From Arthrobacter sp. B1I2 (GTDB taxonomy: Bacteria > Actinomycetota > Actinomycetes > Actinomycetales > Micrococcaceae): 64,000 nucleotides of DNA. Positions within the stretch are counted from its first letter, which is position 1, and each line of letters starts with the position of its first letter. Made by a program: the position numbers and the translations under genes. The DNA lies in NCBI RefSeq assembly GCF_030816485.1, contig NZ_JAUSYC010000001.1, positions 2,170,001-2,234,000 on the forward strand, read 5' to 3'. The notes beneath the pieces were generated by a model. The model was given only the letters and a program-made list of their open reading frames with translations. It had not been told where the DNA came from and made no database searches. Positions 53,812 through 61,268 of this stretch are shown piece by piece.

Positions 53812-54405
53812 TCAGCCCCCCGAAACCTTGCCGCCGCCACCGGAGCCGCTCTTGGCGCTTGAGCCGAAACCGCCGCGGCTGACCGTGCCGCCCTTGCTGC
53901 TGTAGCCCGTGGAGGCCTTGGCCCCGCTGGGAATGGTCCGCGTGTAGTTGGGCGCGGTGGACCGGTTCTGCCCCAGCGGCGGGACATAGGCGCCGCGGGA
54001 GAAGAAATACCACGCATAGATGCCGCCGCCCCTGCCCGCGGAGCTGTCGCAGCTGGTGTCCGACACGCGCTCGCCGGTTTCGTCGTTGAAGCAGACCTGG
54101 GCGTACTCGGGGTCGTCCCCGTTGCTTGCCACCACCGCCGTAATTGTTCCGGCCAGGAGTGCGGTGACGCCGAGGCCCACCACCACCGTCCGCCGCTGCG
54201 AACGCTTCTTCCGGGCGGCCGCCTCGTTGAGCTGCTTTTCCCGCTCGCGCGCGAACGGGTCTACAGGGGTGACGGGCTCATTGAGGAGTTCGGGGCGCAG
54301 GTCCGGCTTGGGGACCTGCCAGGGCGGCGGCTTGGCGGTGCTTCCGCCGCCGTCTGCCGGAGCCTTCTCCGGATCCTCTTTTGGGTCTTGCTGGTTCGAA
54401 TCCAC
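53812..54405 (-). CDS. DUF1190/YgiB-like membrane-anchored protein
   Basis: A 197-residue protein. Polar N-terminus (~75 residues), one membrane helix near residues 74-92 (VVVGLGVTALLAGTITAVVA), then a Cys-containing outer part (AQVCFNDETGERVSDTSCD) and a Ser/Gly-rich tail (RGGFGSSAKSGSGGGG). The tail and position directly before the ATP-grasp gene match the E. coli ygiB-ygiC and yjfM-yjfC pairs. No Shine-Dalgarno is obvious. It leads the four-gene operon. The family link is by resemblance, not by a firm motif. Confidence 0.65.
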   Translation of the reverse strand: MDSNQQDPKEDPEKAPADGGGSTAKPPPWQVPKPDLRPELLNEPVTPVDPFAREREKQLNEAAARKKRSQRRTVVVGLGVTALLAGTITAVVASNGDDPEYAQVCFNDETGERVSDTSCDSSAGRGGGIYAWYFFSRGAYVPPLGQNRSTAPNYTRTIPSGAKASTGYSSKGGTVSRGGFGSSAKSGSGGGGKVSGG

Positions 54406-54585
54406 GGCGTCCCCTCAGTTTTTAACGCGATTTGGGCGCAGCGCTGCACCCCCAAATGCAAGTCTTAAAATCAGCGTAGCCGCTGCCGGTTCCGCCTGCG
54501 AGTAGGAACCCGCCCCGGCCGCAGGGGAGAACTGCCCATCACCGGCGGGCGCGGACGCCGTGCCGGAGAACCCTAGACTGATGCC

Positions 54586-55239
54586 ATGGAATCAGGTTCT
54601 GTCCTCGCCGTCTGCCGCGTCTATCAGCTCCTCGGGGACCAAGGCAATATCGGCGTCACCGCAATCGACAAGCGCCCGGCGGACGGTCCCGTGAAGATCC
54701 ATAAGCTGGGCCTGCGCGGAGACATCCAGGCCAACAGGGTGCACCACGGCGGGGAGGACCAGGCCGTCTACGCGTACTCCCAGGCCGACGCCGACTTCTG
54801 GGCAGGGGCTTTGGGGCGCGAGCTGCCGCCGGGCATCTTTGGGGAGAACCTGCGGGTGTCCGGCGTTGAGGCCACGCACGCAGTCATCGGGGAGCGCTGG
54901 AAGGTGGGGGCCGACGTCGAACTCGAAGTCACGTCCCCGCGCGTTCCCTGCGCAACATTCCAGCGCCGGATGAAGGAACCGCAGTGGGTGAAGCGCTTCA
55001 CGGAGGAGGGCCGGGTGGGGGCTTACCTGCGTGTCATCCGCACCGGCAGCATCAAGGCGGGAGACTCCATCCAGCGGACCTTTGTGCCGAGCCACGGCAT
55101 CACCATCGGCAGATGGTTCAGCGAGCCGGACGCGGAGGTGATCGAGGCCCTCCTCGGTGCAGAGGCCGACGGCGAGATCAGGCTGCAGGACGAATACCAC
55201 ACCAAGTTCAAGGTGCTGCTGCGGCGGCTGGGGCAGTAG
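54586..55239 (+). CDS. MOSC domain-containing protein
   Basis: A 217-residue MOSC (MoCo sulfurase C-terminal) protein of the YiiM type. The conserved Cys is in TSPRVPCATFQRRM near residue 125, which in MOSC enzymes binds molybdenum cofactor sulfur or a substrate. KIHKLGLRGDIQANRVHHGGEDQAVYAY is family-typical. TAGACT lies six bases before the ATG. Cytosolic; probable reduction of N-hydroxylated compounds, not certain. Confidence 0.88.
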   Translation: MESGSVLAVCRVYQLLGDQGNIGVTAIDKRPADGPVKIHKLGLRGDIQANRVHHGGEDQAVYAYSQADADFWAGALGRELPPGIFGENLRVSGVEATHAVIGERWKVGADVELEVTSPRVPCATFQRRMKEPQWVKRFTEEGRVGAYLRVIRTGSIKAGDSIQRTFVPSHGITIGRWFSEPDAEVIEALLGAEADGEIRLQDEYHTKFKVLLRRLGQ

Positions 55240-55645
55240 CACCGCACGCTTTGGTGCCCTGCCGGTGGGCTCTGTGCGCAAGCTCACCGCCGCCGTCGGG
55301 CGTTCAATTGGCGGTCACCGGCGTCCGTGCCTTACACTTGAAATATCCCCCACTCCGGAAATCCCTTATTCCTGCCCAATTCTTGAGGCAGGACTGGCAA
55401 GTGTTGGGGCCCGCGCAAGCGATGCGGGCATTTTCATAGGGAGAGCCGGCTAAAGAAAACGCTGTACAGACTGCTGGGATAGCAGCCAAGAGATGCAGCG
55501 CGAAGTCCTGCCACGGGATTGCGAAAGCGCCGGACTTCTGTGACCGGCCGGTCAACGTTTGCCCGGCATCATCGGCACGCGTACTGCGGCTCCGCTCACC
55601 TCGGGTAGTGCCGCCTGGCCCCCTATGGATGAGGAATATCTCCCT
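55240..55645 (+). other. 406-base leader region of DEAD-box helicase gene
   Basis: No supported gene. Contains an early TTACACTTGAAATAT stretch (promoter-like), a short CTGCT/AGCAG hairpin near 55471-55485, and several GC hairpins. A long 5' leader is common for cold-induced DEAD-box RNA helicases, and the helicase ATG has GAGGA ten bases before it. Confidence 0.4.
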
Positions 55646-57754
55646 ATGCCCGAAAACCAGAACGAAACCCCCACCGAAGCAACCGCCGGCATCGAATTCA
55701 CCGAGCCCGCTGCCCCCGCAGCAGAGGACGCCGGCGTAACCGCTGAAGCTCCGGCAGAAGCCCCCGCCGCCAAGGCTGAGGAATCCGAAGAAGCCCCCGC
55801 CCCCAAGGCTGAGGAAGCCGAAGAAGACGGCGTGCGCTTCGCCGACCTCGGCATCGACGGCCGCGTGCTGGCCGCCCTCCAGGATGTCGGGTACGAAAAG
55901 CCTTCCCCCATCCAGGCAGCAACCATCCCGCTGCTGCTTGAAGGCCGCGATGTCGTGGGCCTCGCCCAGACCGGCACCGGTAAGACTGCAGCATTCGCAG
56001 TACCGGCACTGTCCCGCCTGGCCGAGCTCCACGACCTCAACGGCCCGTCCCGCAAGACCCAGGCCCTGGTGCTGGCGCCCACCCGCGAGCTCGCGCTCCA
56101 GGTTGCCGAAGCCTTCACCTCCTACGCCAAGCACATCGACGACTTCACCGTGCTGCCCGTTTACGGTGGCTCCGCCTACGGTCCCCAGCTGGCCGGCCTG
56201 CGCCGCGGCGCCCAGGTTGTTGTTGGCACCCCCGGCCGCGTGATCGACCACATCTCCAAGGGATCCCTGGACCTGTCCGAACTCCAGTACCTGGTGCTGG
56301 ACGAGGCCGACGAGATGCTGCGCATGGGCTTCGCCGAAGACGTGGAGCAGATCTTCCAGCAGACCCCCTCGGACCGCCAGGTTGCGCTGTTCTCCGCCAC
56401 CATGCCGAGCCAGATCCGCCGGATGTCCAAGCAGTACCTGAACAACCCGGCCGAGATCTCCGTCAAGTCCAAGACCACCACCGGCGCCAACACCCGCCAG
56501 CGGTACCTGCAGGTCATGGGCCCGCACAAGCTCGATGCGCTGACCCGCATCCTCGAGGTTGAAGAGTTCGACGGCGTCATCGCCTTCGTGCGCACCAAGA
56601 TGGCCACCGAGGACCTGGCTGACAAGCTGAAGTCCCGTGGTTTCCAGGCCGCCGCGATCAACGGCGACATTCCGCAGCAGCAGCGTGAGCGGACTGTCGA
56701 CGCGCTGAAGGAAGGTCGCATCGACATCCTGGTGGCCACCGACGTCGCGGCCCGTGGCCTTGACGTGGAACGCATCAGCCACGTGGTCAACTACGACATC
56801 CCGCACGACACGGAGTCCTACGTCCACCGCATCGGCCGTACCGGCCGTGCAGGCCGTTCCGGTGACGCCATCCTGTTCATGACGCCGCGGGAGAAGTACC
56901 TGCTGCGTTCCATCGAGAAGGCTACGCGCCAGCCGGTGGAGCAGATGCACCTGCCGACGGCCGAGACCGTGAATACGCTGCGCCTTGGCAAGTTCGCCGA
57001 GAAGATCACGGAGACCCTGGCTTCCGAGGATGTGTCCGCATTCCGCGACCTCATCGCCTCCTACGAGGAAGAGCACAACGTCCCGGCCGCCGAGATCGCT
57101 GCCGCCCTTGCCGTGATGGCCCAGGGCGGGCAGCCGCTGCTGGTCAAGGAACTGCCTGCTGCTCCGGAATTCCAGAAGCGTGAGCGCTCCAAGGACGGCT
57201 TCGGTTCCCGTGGCCCGACCCGCACCCTGACCGAGGGCAACGCCACCTACCGGATCGCGGTGGGACGCCGCCAGCGCGTGATGCCCGGATCCATCGTTGG
57301 CGCCATTGCCAACGAGGGCGGCATCTCCTCGGCCCAGATCGGCGGCATCGACATCCGCTCGGACCACTCCCTGGTGGAGCTGCCCGCGGACCTGAGCCCC
57401 GAACAGCTGCGCGCCCTGTCCCGCACCCGGATCGGCGGCGAACTGATCCACCTCGAGCTGGACAACGGCCGCAAGCCGTCCGGCGGCGGCGAGCGTGGCG
57501 GTTACCAGGGCAACCGAGGCGGCGACCGCGGCGGTTACTCCGGTGGAGACCGTGGCGGCAACTTCAAGGGCAACGGCGGCTTCAAGAAGGAATTCCGGAA
57601 GAACGACGGCGAGCGCAGCTCCGCGGACCGCGGCGGCCGCACGTACAGCGAGCGTTCCGAGCGGTCCTTCAGCGGCCACGGTGACGGCGCCCGCAAGCCC
57701 CGTCAGGGCGGCGACAGCGGTCACCGTGACGTCAACCGCAAGGGCAAGTGGTAA
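55646..57754 (+). CDS. deaD: DEAD-box RNA helicase, DeaD/CsdA type
   Basis: A 702-residue ATP-dependent RNA helicase. Motif I AQTGTGKTAAF near residue 109, PTRELALQV, DEADEM near residue 219, SATMP, and HRIGRTGRAGRSGDA; a C-terminal DbpA-like RNA-binding domain (AVGRRQRVMPGSIVGAIANEGG) and an RGG-rich tail (~residues 612-702). A Glu/Ala-rich acidic N-terminus is extra. It likely acts in ribosome assembly and cold adaptation. The ATG at 55646 is chosen; a strong terminator follows at 57786. Confidence 0.92.
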   Translation: MPENQNETPTEATAGIEFTEPAAPAAEDAGVTAEAPAEAPAAKAEESEEAPAPKAEEAEEDGVRFADLGIDGRVLAALQDVGYEKPSPIQAATIPLLLEGRDVVGLAQTGTGKTAAFAVPALSRLAELHDLNGPSRKTQALVLAPTRELALQVAEAFTSYAKHIDDFTVLPVYGGSAYGPQLAGLRRGAQVVVGTPGRVIDHISKGSLDLSELQYLVLDEADEMLRMGFAEDVEQIFQQTPSDRQVALFSATMPSQIRRMSKQYLNNPAEISVKSKTTTGANTRQRYLQVMGPHKLDALTRILEVEEFDGVIAFVRTKMATEDLADKLKSRGFQAAAINGDIPQQQRERTVDALKEGRIDILVATDVAARGLDVERISHVVNYDIPHDTESYVHRIGRTGRAGRSGDAILFMTPREKYLLRSIEKATRQPVEQMHLPTAETVNTLRLGKFAEKITETLASEDVSAFRDLIASYEEEHNVPAAEIAAALAVMAQGGQPLLVKELPAAPEFQKRERSKDGFGSRGPTRTLTEGNATYRIAVGRRQRVMPGSIVGAIANEGGISSAQIGGIDIRSDHSLVELPADLSPEQLRALSRTRIGGELIHLELDNGRKPSGGGERGGYQGNRGGDRGGYSGGDRGGNFKGNGGFKKEFRKNDGERSSADRGGRTYSERSERSFSGHGDGARKPRQGGDSGHRDVNRKGKW

Positions 57755-57785
57755 AACCTTCCGTACGTTGAGCAATTGACGACGG

Positions 57786-57815
57786 CGATGGGCCGGCTTT
57801 CGAGCCGGCCCATCG
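57786..57815 (+). terminator. hairpin terminator after DEAD-box helicase gene
   Basis: CGATGGGCCGGCT (57786-57798) and AGCCGGCCCATCG (57803-57815), a perfect 13-base stem with a TTCG loop, followed by GCATTTAAT. It begins 32 bases after the helicase stop. Confidence 0.9.
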
Positions 57816-57826
57816 GCATTTAATCC

Positions 57827-57895
57827 CCGGAGTTTTTGGGCAGCTGACGGGAGTTCCGGGGCGTCGAGGACGTGGTATCTGTCCAAAAACTCCGG
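57827..57895. repeat. REP-like palindromic repeat, copy 3
   Basis: CCGGAGTTTTTGGGCAG (57827-57843) faces CTGTCCAAAAACTCCGG (57879-57895), one mismatch, around a 35-base GC-rich centre. It is the same family as the copies at 9937 and 21919, and comes directly after the helicase terminator. Confidence 0.8.
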
Positions 57896-58120
57896 AGGGG
57901 TGTGGGGATGGACACATTCGGTTCCCGAGGAGGTGGTGCGGGGCCCCTGGAAGGTGCTTGCCGCCGTCGGGCAGCATGCCTTCCGGGCCCCCTCCGGGCC
58001 CGGAAATCCGCGGAATATCGGGCCTTTTCCCGCCCGACGAATGCATGGCGCGTAGACCCAGCGGCGCCCCGGACACCGATTTGTTGGTGCGTAAATCTTC
58101 CGGTAGAGTATTTACTCGTT

Positions 58121-58192
58121 GCCCCCCTAGCTCAGTGGTAGAGCGCGTTCTTGGTAAGAACGAGGTCACCGGATCGATTCCGGTGGGGGGCT
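58121..58192 (+). tRNA. tRNA-Thr (anticodon GGT)
   Basis: 72-base tRNA. Acceptor GCCCCCC (58121-58127) pairs with GGGGGGC (58185-58191), discriminator T. Anticodon stem CGTTC/GAACG with loop TTGGTAA and anticodon GGT at 58153-58155. The T-loop GATCGATTC fits. CCA is not encoded. Confidence 0.95.
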
Positions 58193-58203
58193 CTGAATGA
58201 GAG

Positions 58204-58238
58204 CCTGCGTCAAGGCGGTTTGACCGGCTTGACGCAGG
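58204..58238 (+). terminator. terminator between tRNA-Thr and tRNA-Met
   Basis: CCTGCGTCAAG (58204-58214) and CTTGACGCAGG (58228-58238) with a run of five T directly after. It lies between the two tRNA genes, so each is probably transcribed on its own or partly read through. Confidence 0.85.
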
Positions 58239-58252
58239 TTTTTCTCATTCGT

Positions 58253-58326
58253 GGCGGTGTAGCTCAGTTGGTTAGAGCGCACGACTCATAATCGTGAGGT
58301 CGGGAGATCGAGCCTCCCCACCGCTA
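58253..58326 (+). tRNA. tRNA-Met (anticodon CAT)
   Basis: 74-base tRNA. Acceptor GGCGGTG (58253-58259) faces CACCGCT (58319-58325), one G-U pair, discriminator A. Anticodon stem CACGA/TCGTG around loop CTCATAA, anticodon CAT at 58287-58289. The A-stem starts with G-U and three G-C pairs of an initiator are not present, so elongator Met is the best reading; a lysidine-modified tRNA-Ile is less likely. Confidence 0.85.
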
Positions 58327-58334
58327 CAGATACT

Positions 58335-58365
58335 GCAGGTCAGAGGCATGTTGCCTCTGACCTGC
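58335..58365 (+). terminator. rho-independent terminator after tRNA-Met
   Basis: GCAGGTCAGAGGCA (58335-58348) and TGCCTCTGACCTGC (58352-58365), 14-base stem, three-base loop, then TTCTGTTTT. It follows the tRNA by eight bases. Confidence 0.9.
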
Positions 58366-58419
58366 TTCTGTTTTAAGGCAGATACTGCGTCATGGGCCAC
58401 CTGCGGCTTTGGCAGGCGT

Positions 58420-59085
58420 TCACGAGGTGCGCTCCTGCAACCCACGTTCACCGGTGATTCTGACGGCGGGACGGAAGCCGCGGATGATTAACCAGATGCC
58501 GAAGGTCAACTCGAAAAGGCCGCCGGGAACAGCCCCGACGAGGCCGGCACCTTTGAAGCCGGACAGTTCCAGCAGCGATCCTGAAGCAAAGATCGCGTAC
58601 CCGATAAAGCCCCACACCGCGAGGAATCGTGGAGTCAGGCCGGAGCGGAAGAGCAGCGCGCAGAAGAACAGGCTGCCAATTCCGAGTCCGGCCATGGCGA
58701 TGTTGTAGGCGATGAAATTGCCGTTAACCGCGGCGGCGCCACTCAGCAGCAGCAGGCAGCCAACGCCTACGGCCAGGCCAAGGCCCTCGAAGACCCTGGC
58801 GGCCAGATACCCGAGAGCCACAGCCTTGTTGTGCGGTTGCAGGATCGGGCGCATTAAGACGCCGATGCAGATGACGACTGCTGAATTGATGAGCATGAGC
58901 AATGCGCCCAGGACGAGGAAGCCTCGGGAGCCTTGGTCGGCAGACCCTGCAATCGTCGTAGCCATGGCGTTGCCGACTCCATATGTCAGGAAACCCGCAA
59001 GGAACAGCGTCCCGATGATCCAGGCTGTCGCCGGCAGGCCTCGCTCAGCCGGGGAACCCGGAGTGGTGTGGGCGTTGGTGGCCAT
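58420..59085 (-). CDS. DUF4386 family membrane protein
   Basis: A 221-residue membrane protein with about seven predicted helices, starting AWIIGTLFLAGFLTYGVGNA and ending EL(TF)GIWLIIRGFRP. This is the DUF4386 layout, shared with the upstream neighbour 59097-59885 although the two are only distantly alike. AAGGAG lies before the ATG at 59085. It is the last gene of the three-gene operon. Function unknown. Confidence 0.78.
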   Translation of the reverse strand: MATNAHTTPGSPAERGLPATAWIIGTLFLAGFLTYGVGNAMATTIAGSADQGSRGFLVLGALLMLINSAVVICIGVLMRPILQPHNKAVALGYLAARVFEGLGLAVGVGCLLLLSGAAAVNGNFIAYNIAMAGLGIGSLFFCALLFRSGLTPRFLAVWGFIGYAIFASGSLLELSGFKGAGLVGAVPGGLFELTFGIWLIIRGFRPAVRITGERGLQERTS

Positions 59086-59096
59086 GTCGTGCTCCT

Positions 59097-59885
59097 TCAA
59101 AGATGAGTTGGTCCAGCTGAGAAGTCGTTGCCGATCGATGCGTGGCCAGTGGACAGTGGCGTTGGCTTGAAGCCCTTGACGATCAGATAGATGCCCAGGG
59201 ACAGTTCGAACACGGCGACGGGCAATGCGGCAAGAACGGCGATCGGGGACACCGCGCCGTAGGCGCCGAAGTAGATCGCGACGTCGGACGCCAGGAGCAG
59301 CGGGGCGCCGATGAATGCGATGATCGGCAGGATCCGGGGCACCAGGGCGGAACGGTAGAGCACGTAGCCCAGGAGCAGGTCGCAGGCCACCGGCATCAGG
59401 CTTTGGGAGAGCAGGAATGTCCAGTTGTACGTTGCCATAAGGCTATGACTGATTGTGACCAGTGAGGCGGAGTCCGTGCCGGCGGTGCCGGCAACGTCGT
59501 TCCGCAGGGTGAGGATCGTTAGCAGGCTGACGACGCCGACGAAGATGAGGCAGGTTTCCACAAGTCGGGCGGCCACGAACCCCAGGGCTGCGGTTTGGCT
59601 GACCCGCTTGGCCACCGGGTACAGCACTACGGCAGTGCTGATGCCGGCCAGGCCGACGATGACCTCGGACAGGGCTCCCCACTGCACCCCGGCGGCACTG
59701 CCGGCGCCCATGACGAAGGCGCCGGCGTCATCCTTCACCGCTTTGTAGAGCGCGAGGGTGGGGATGGAGACAAACGTGAGCACGTAGAGTATGCCGGCGG
59801 CCAGCGAGATCCGCCTCATCGGGTGCATCCGGCGCTGCCGGGCGGGTCCTCCGACCGGCGGGTTGATATTGGTGTTGGCCGTCAT
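59097..59885 (-). CDS. DUF4386 family membrane protein (paralogue)
   Basis: A 262-residue membrane protein with seven predicted helices, starting RRISLAAGILYVLTFVSIPTLALY; the last helix pair ends FELSLGIYLIVKGFKP, almost the same as ELTFGIWLIIRGFRP in the next gene. The two are probably ancient duplicates. Start ATG 59885. It lies between the DUF4389 gene (12 bases upstream) and the other DUF4386 gene (11 bases downstream). Confidence 0.78.
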   Translation of the reverse strand: MTANTNINPPVGGPARQRRMHPMRRISLAAGILYVLTFVSIPTLALYKAVKDDAGAFVMGAGSAAGVQWGALSEVIVGLAGISTAVVLYPVAKRVSQTAALGFVAARLVETCLIFVGVVSLLTILTLRNDVAGTAGTDSASLVTISHSLMATYNWTFLLSQSLMPVACDLLLGYVLYRSALVPRILPIIAFIGAPLLLASDVAIYFGAYGAVSPIAVLAALPVAVFELSLGIYLIVKGFKPTPLSTGHASIGNDFSAGPTHL

Positions 59886-59897
59886 GACGTACTCCTT

Positions 59898-60617
59898 TTA
59901 GGTCGTCGGCAGCGGATTCGGCCCGATCAGGATGGGGGAGTCTGCGGTGGGTGGTGGTTCGCTGCCGCCCATATCCAGCCGGAGCGGCGGGTATTGGTCG
60001 GTCATCAGCGCTGCGGAGGCGGTCACGCGGAACACCCAGCGGTTCATGCCCATGAGGAGGTCGAACACTCCACGGGGGTAGCGGCCGGCGAACAGCAGGA
60101 CGAGACCGGCGATGCAGACCAACAGGCCGATCAGTCCACTGCCGTAGGCCCAGGCGTTGCCATCACGTACCTGGTTATAGCCGCCGAAGGCGGCCCCGGT
60201 GAACACACCGATGATCAGGTAATGCGGGAGCGCGAGCAGCCACCATTTCACCAGCACCAGTCCGCGTGAAAGCGACTCCGGGTAATCAACCGACAGCCGT
60301 GCCGGATAGCCCGGGTCGTCGGCCAGCGTGAACGGCGGATAGTCGTCGGTGCCCAGTGCGCTGTAGGAGTAGAAGCTGACCCGCCACGTCCAGCGCAGCA
60401 CGCCTACGTTGAAGTCAAAAATCGACCGTGGATAGCGTCCGGTGAACAGGATCGCGAAAAACGCCACCACCGACAGCACCAGGAAAGCGATCCACAGGAA
60501 GAACAAAACAATGATGTGAGGGATGATCAGCAGCCATTTGACGAGCCACAGCCAGCGGCTCAGGTGCGGGGATCGCCCGCCGTCGAGAACGAGCGGGTAT
60601 GAAGCTGGTTGAGCCAT
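59898..60617 (-). CDS. DUF4389 family membrane protein
   Basis: A 239-residue membrane protein of two similar halves, each with a hydrophobic helix pair followed by FTGRYPRSIFDF and FAGRYPRGVFDL, which is the DUF4389 signature. Four predicted transmembrane helices; a polar C-terminal tail. It leads a three-gene operon (DUF4389, DUF4386, DUF4386) and is divergent from a small winged-helix regulator. AAGGA precedes the ATG. Function unknown. Confidence 0.82.
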   Translation of the reverse strand: MAQPASYPLVLDGGRSPHLSRWLWLVKWLLIIPHIIVLFFLWIAFLVLSVVAFFAILFTGRYPRSIFDFNVGVLRWTWRVSFYSYSALGTDDYPPFTLADDPGYPARLSVDYPESLSRGLVLVKWWLLALPHYLIIGVFTGAAFGGYNQVRDGNAWAYGSGLIGLLVCIAGLVLLFAGRYPRGVFDLLMGMNRWVFRVTASAALMTDQYPPLRLDMGGSEPPPTADSPILIGPNPLPTT

Positions 60618-60781
60618 GAGAAGTCCTTCCTTGAGCTGTAAACCCTCGCCCTAACGGGGTCGTCGGCGTTACAGCGGCGGGCGGGGTCTCTCTGATTCGG
60701 CCAGGTCCGCGAGTCTGTCGGCGGTAGGAGATTCTGCGCCGATACCGGCAACGGTAGGCCGTTACACCAGACAGGTCAATG

Positions 60782-60815
60782 GGGACATGTCATTAGGGAC
60801 AGCTATGATGGGACC
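60782..60815 (+). promoter_or_regulatory. three GGGAC repeats at 14-base spacing plus -10 of the regulator gene
   Basis: GGGAC(A/C) begins at 60782, 60796 and 60810, exactly 14 bases apart, directly before the regulator ATG. TATGAT at 60804-60809 is an excellent -10 six bases from the start codon. The repeats could be binding sites of the regulator and of the divergent operon's control. Confidence 0.45.
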
Positions 60816-61094
60816 ATGGCTGAATGGGGCTTCCTGACTAACCACCTGCATGCGCTCTACTGCGTCGCACGCCACCCCGGAATCCGGATCCGTGAGATCG
60901 CCGAAAGCGTGGGGGTCCAGGAGCGGGCGGCGCACCGTCTCGTTTCGGATCTGGTCGAGGGCGGCTACCTGACCCGCCGTCGGGTTGGGAGCCGCAACTT
61001 CTATGAGCTGCATCCCAACCAGCCGATCCGACGGGAGGGCCTGGATGAGGTTGCGGTTGGTGAGATTCTCGACGTCCTCCTTCGGCGGGGGTGA
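60816..61094 (+). CDS. small winged-helix transcriptional regulator
   Basis: A 92-residue DNA-binding protein with little beyond one winged helix (residues ~18-75: IRIREIAESVGVQERAAHRLVS, wing GGYLTRRRVGSRNFYEL). It resembles MarR-type or ArsR-type minimal regulators without a sensor domain. The ATG follows TATGAT by six bases, so the mRNA is probably leaderless. It is divergent from the DUF4389/DUF4386 operon and is its probable regulator. Confidence 0.78.
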   Translation: MAEWGFLTNHLHALYCVARHPGIRIREIAESVGVQERAAHRLVSDLVEGGYLTRRRVGSRNFYELHPNQPIRREGLDEVAVGEILDVLLRRG

Positions 61095-61268
61095 GCCGTT
61101 CGCATTCGGCTCCTGCCGTCCTTCAGAAGCAGGCCGACGCAGCACCCGGCCGTCACGGCGGCACTTGAATGAAAGAGGAGCGCCGGCCCGCCAGACCGCA
61201 TGGAGCCGGGGGCTTTCCTGTTCCCCGCATCCGCAGTAGCTTGGCAGCAATTGGCGTTGGGGGATTCG

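Noticed and set aside
55304..57886. Very long (860-codon) open frame antisense to the DEAD-box helicase gene
   Set aside because: Composition is Val/Ala/Gly/Leu/Asp-rich from reading a GC-rich gene backwards, with no domain; the plus-strand helicase has every expected motif.
58253..58326. Reading the CAT tRNA as tRNA-Ile or as initiator tRNA
   Set aside because: The initiator-type three G-C pairs in the anticodon stem are missing. A lysidine-modified Ile tRNA cannot be ruled out from sequence, but elongator Met is the more usual neighbour.
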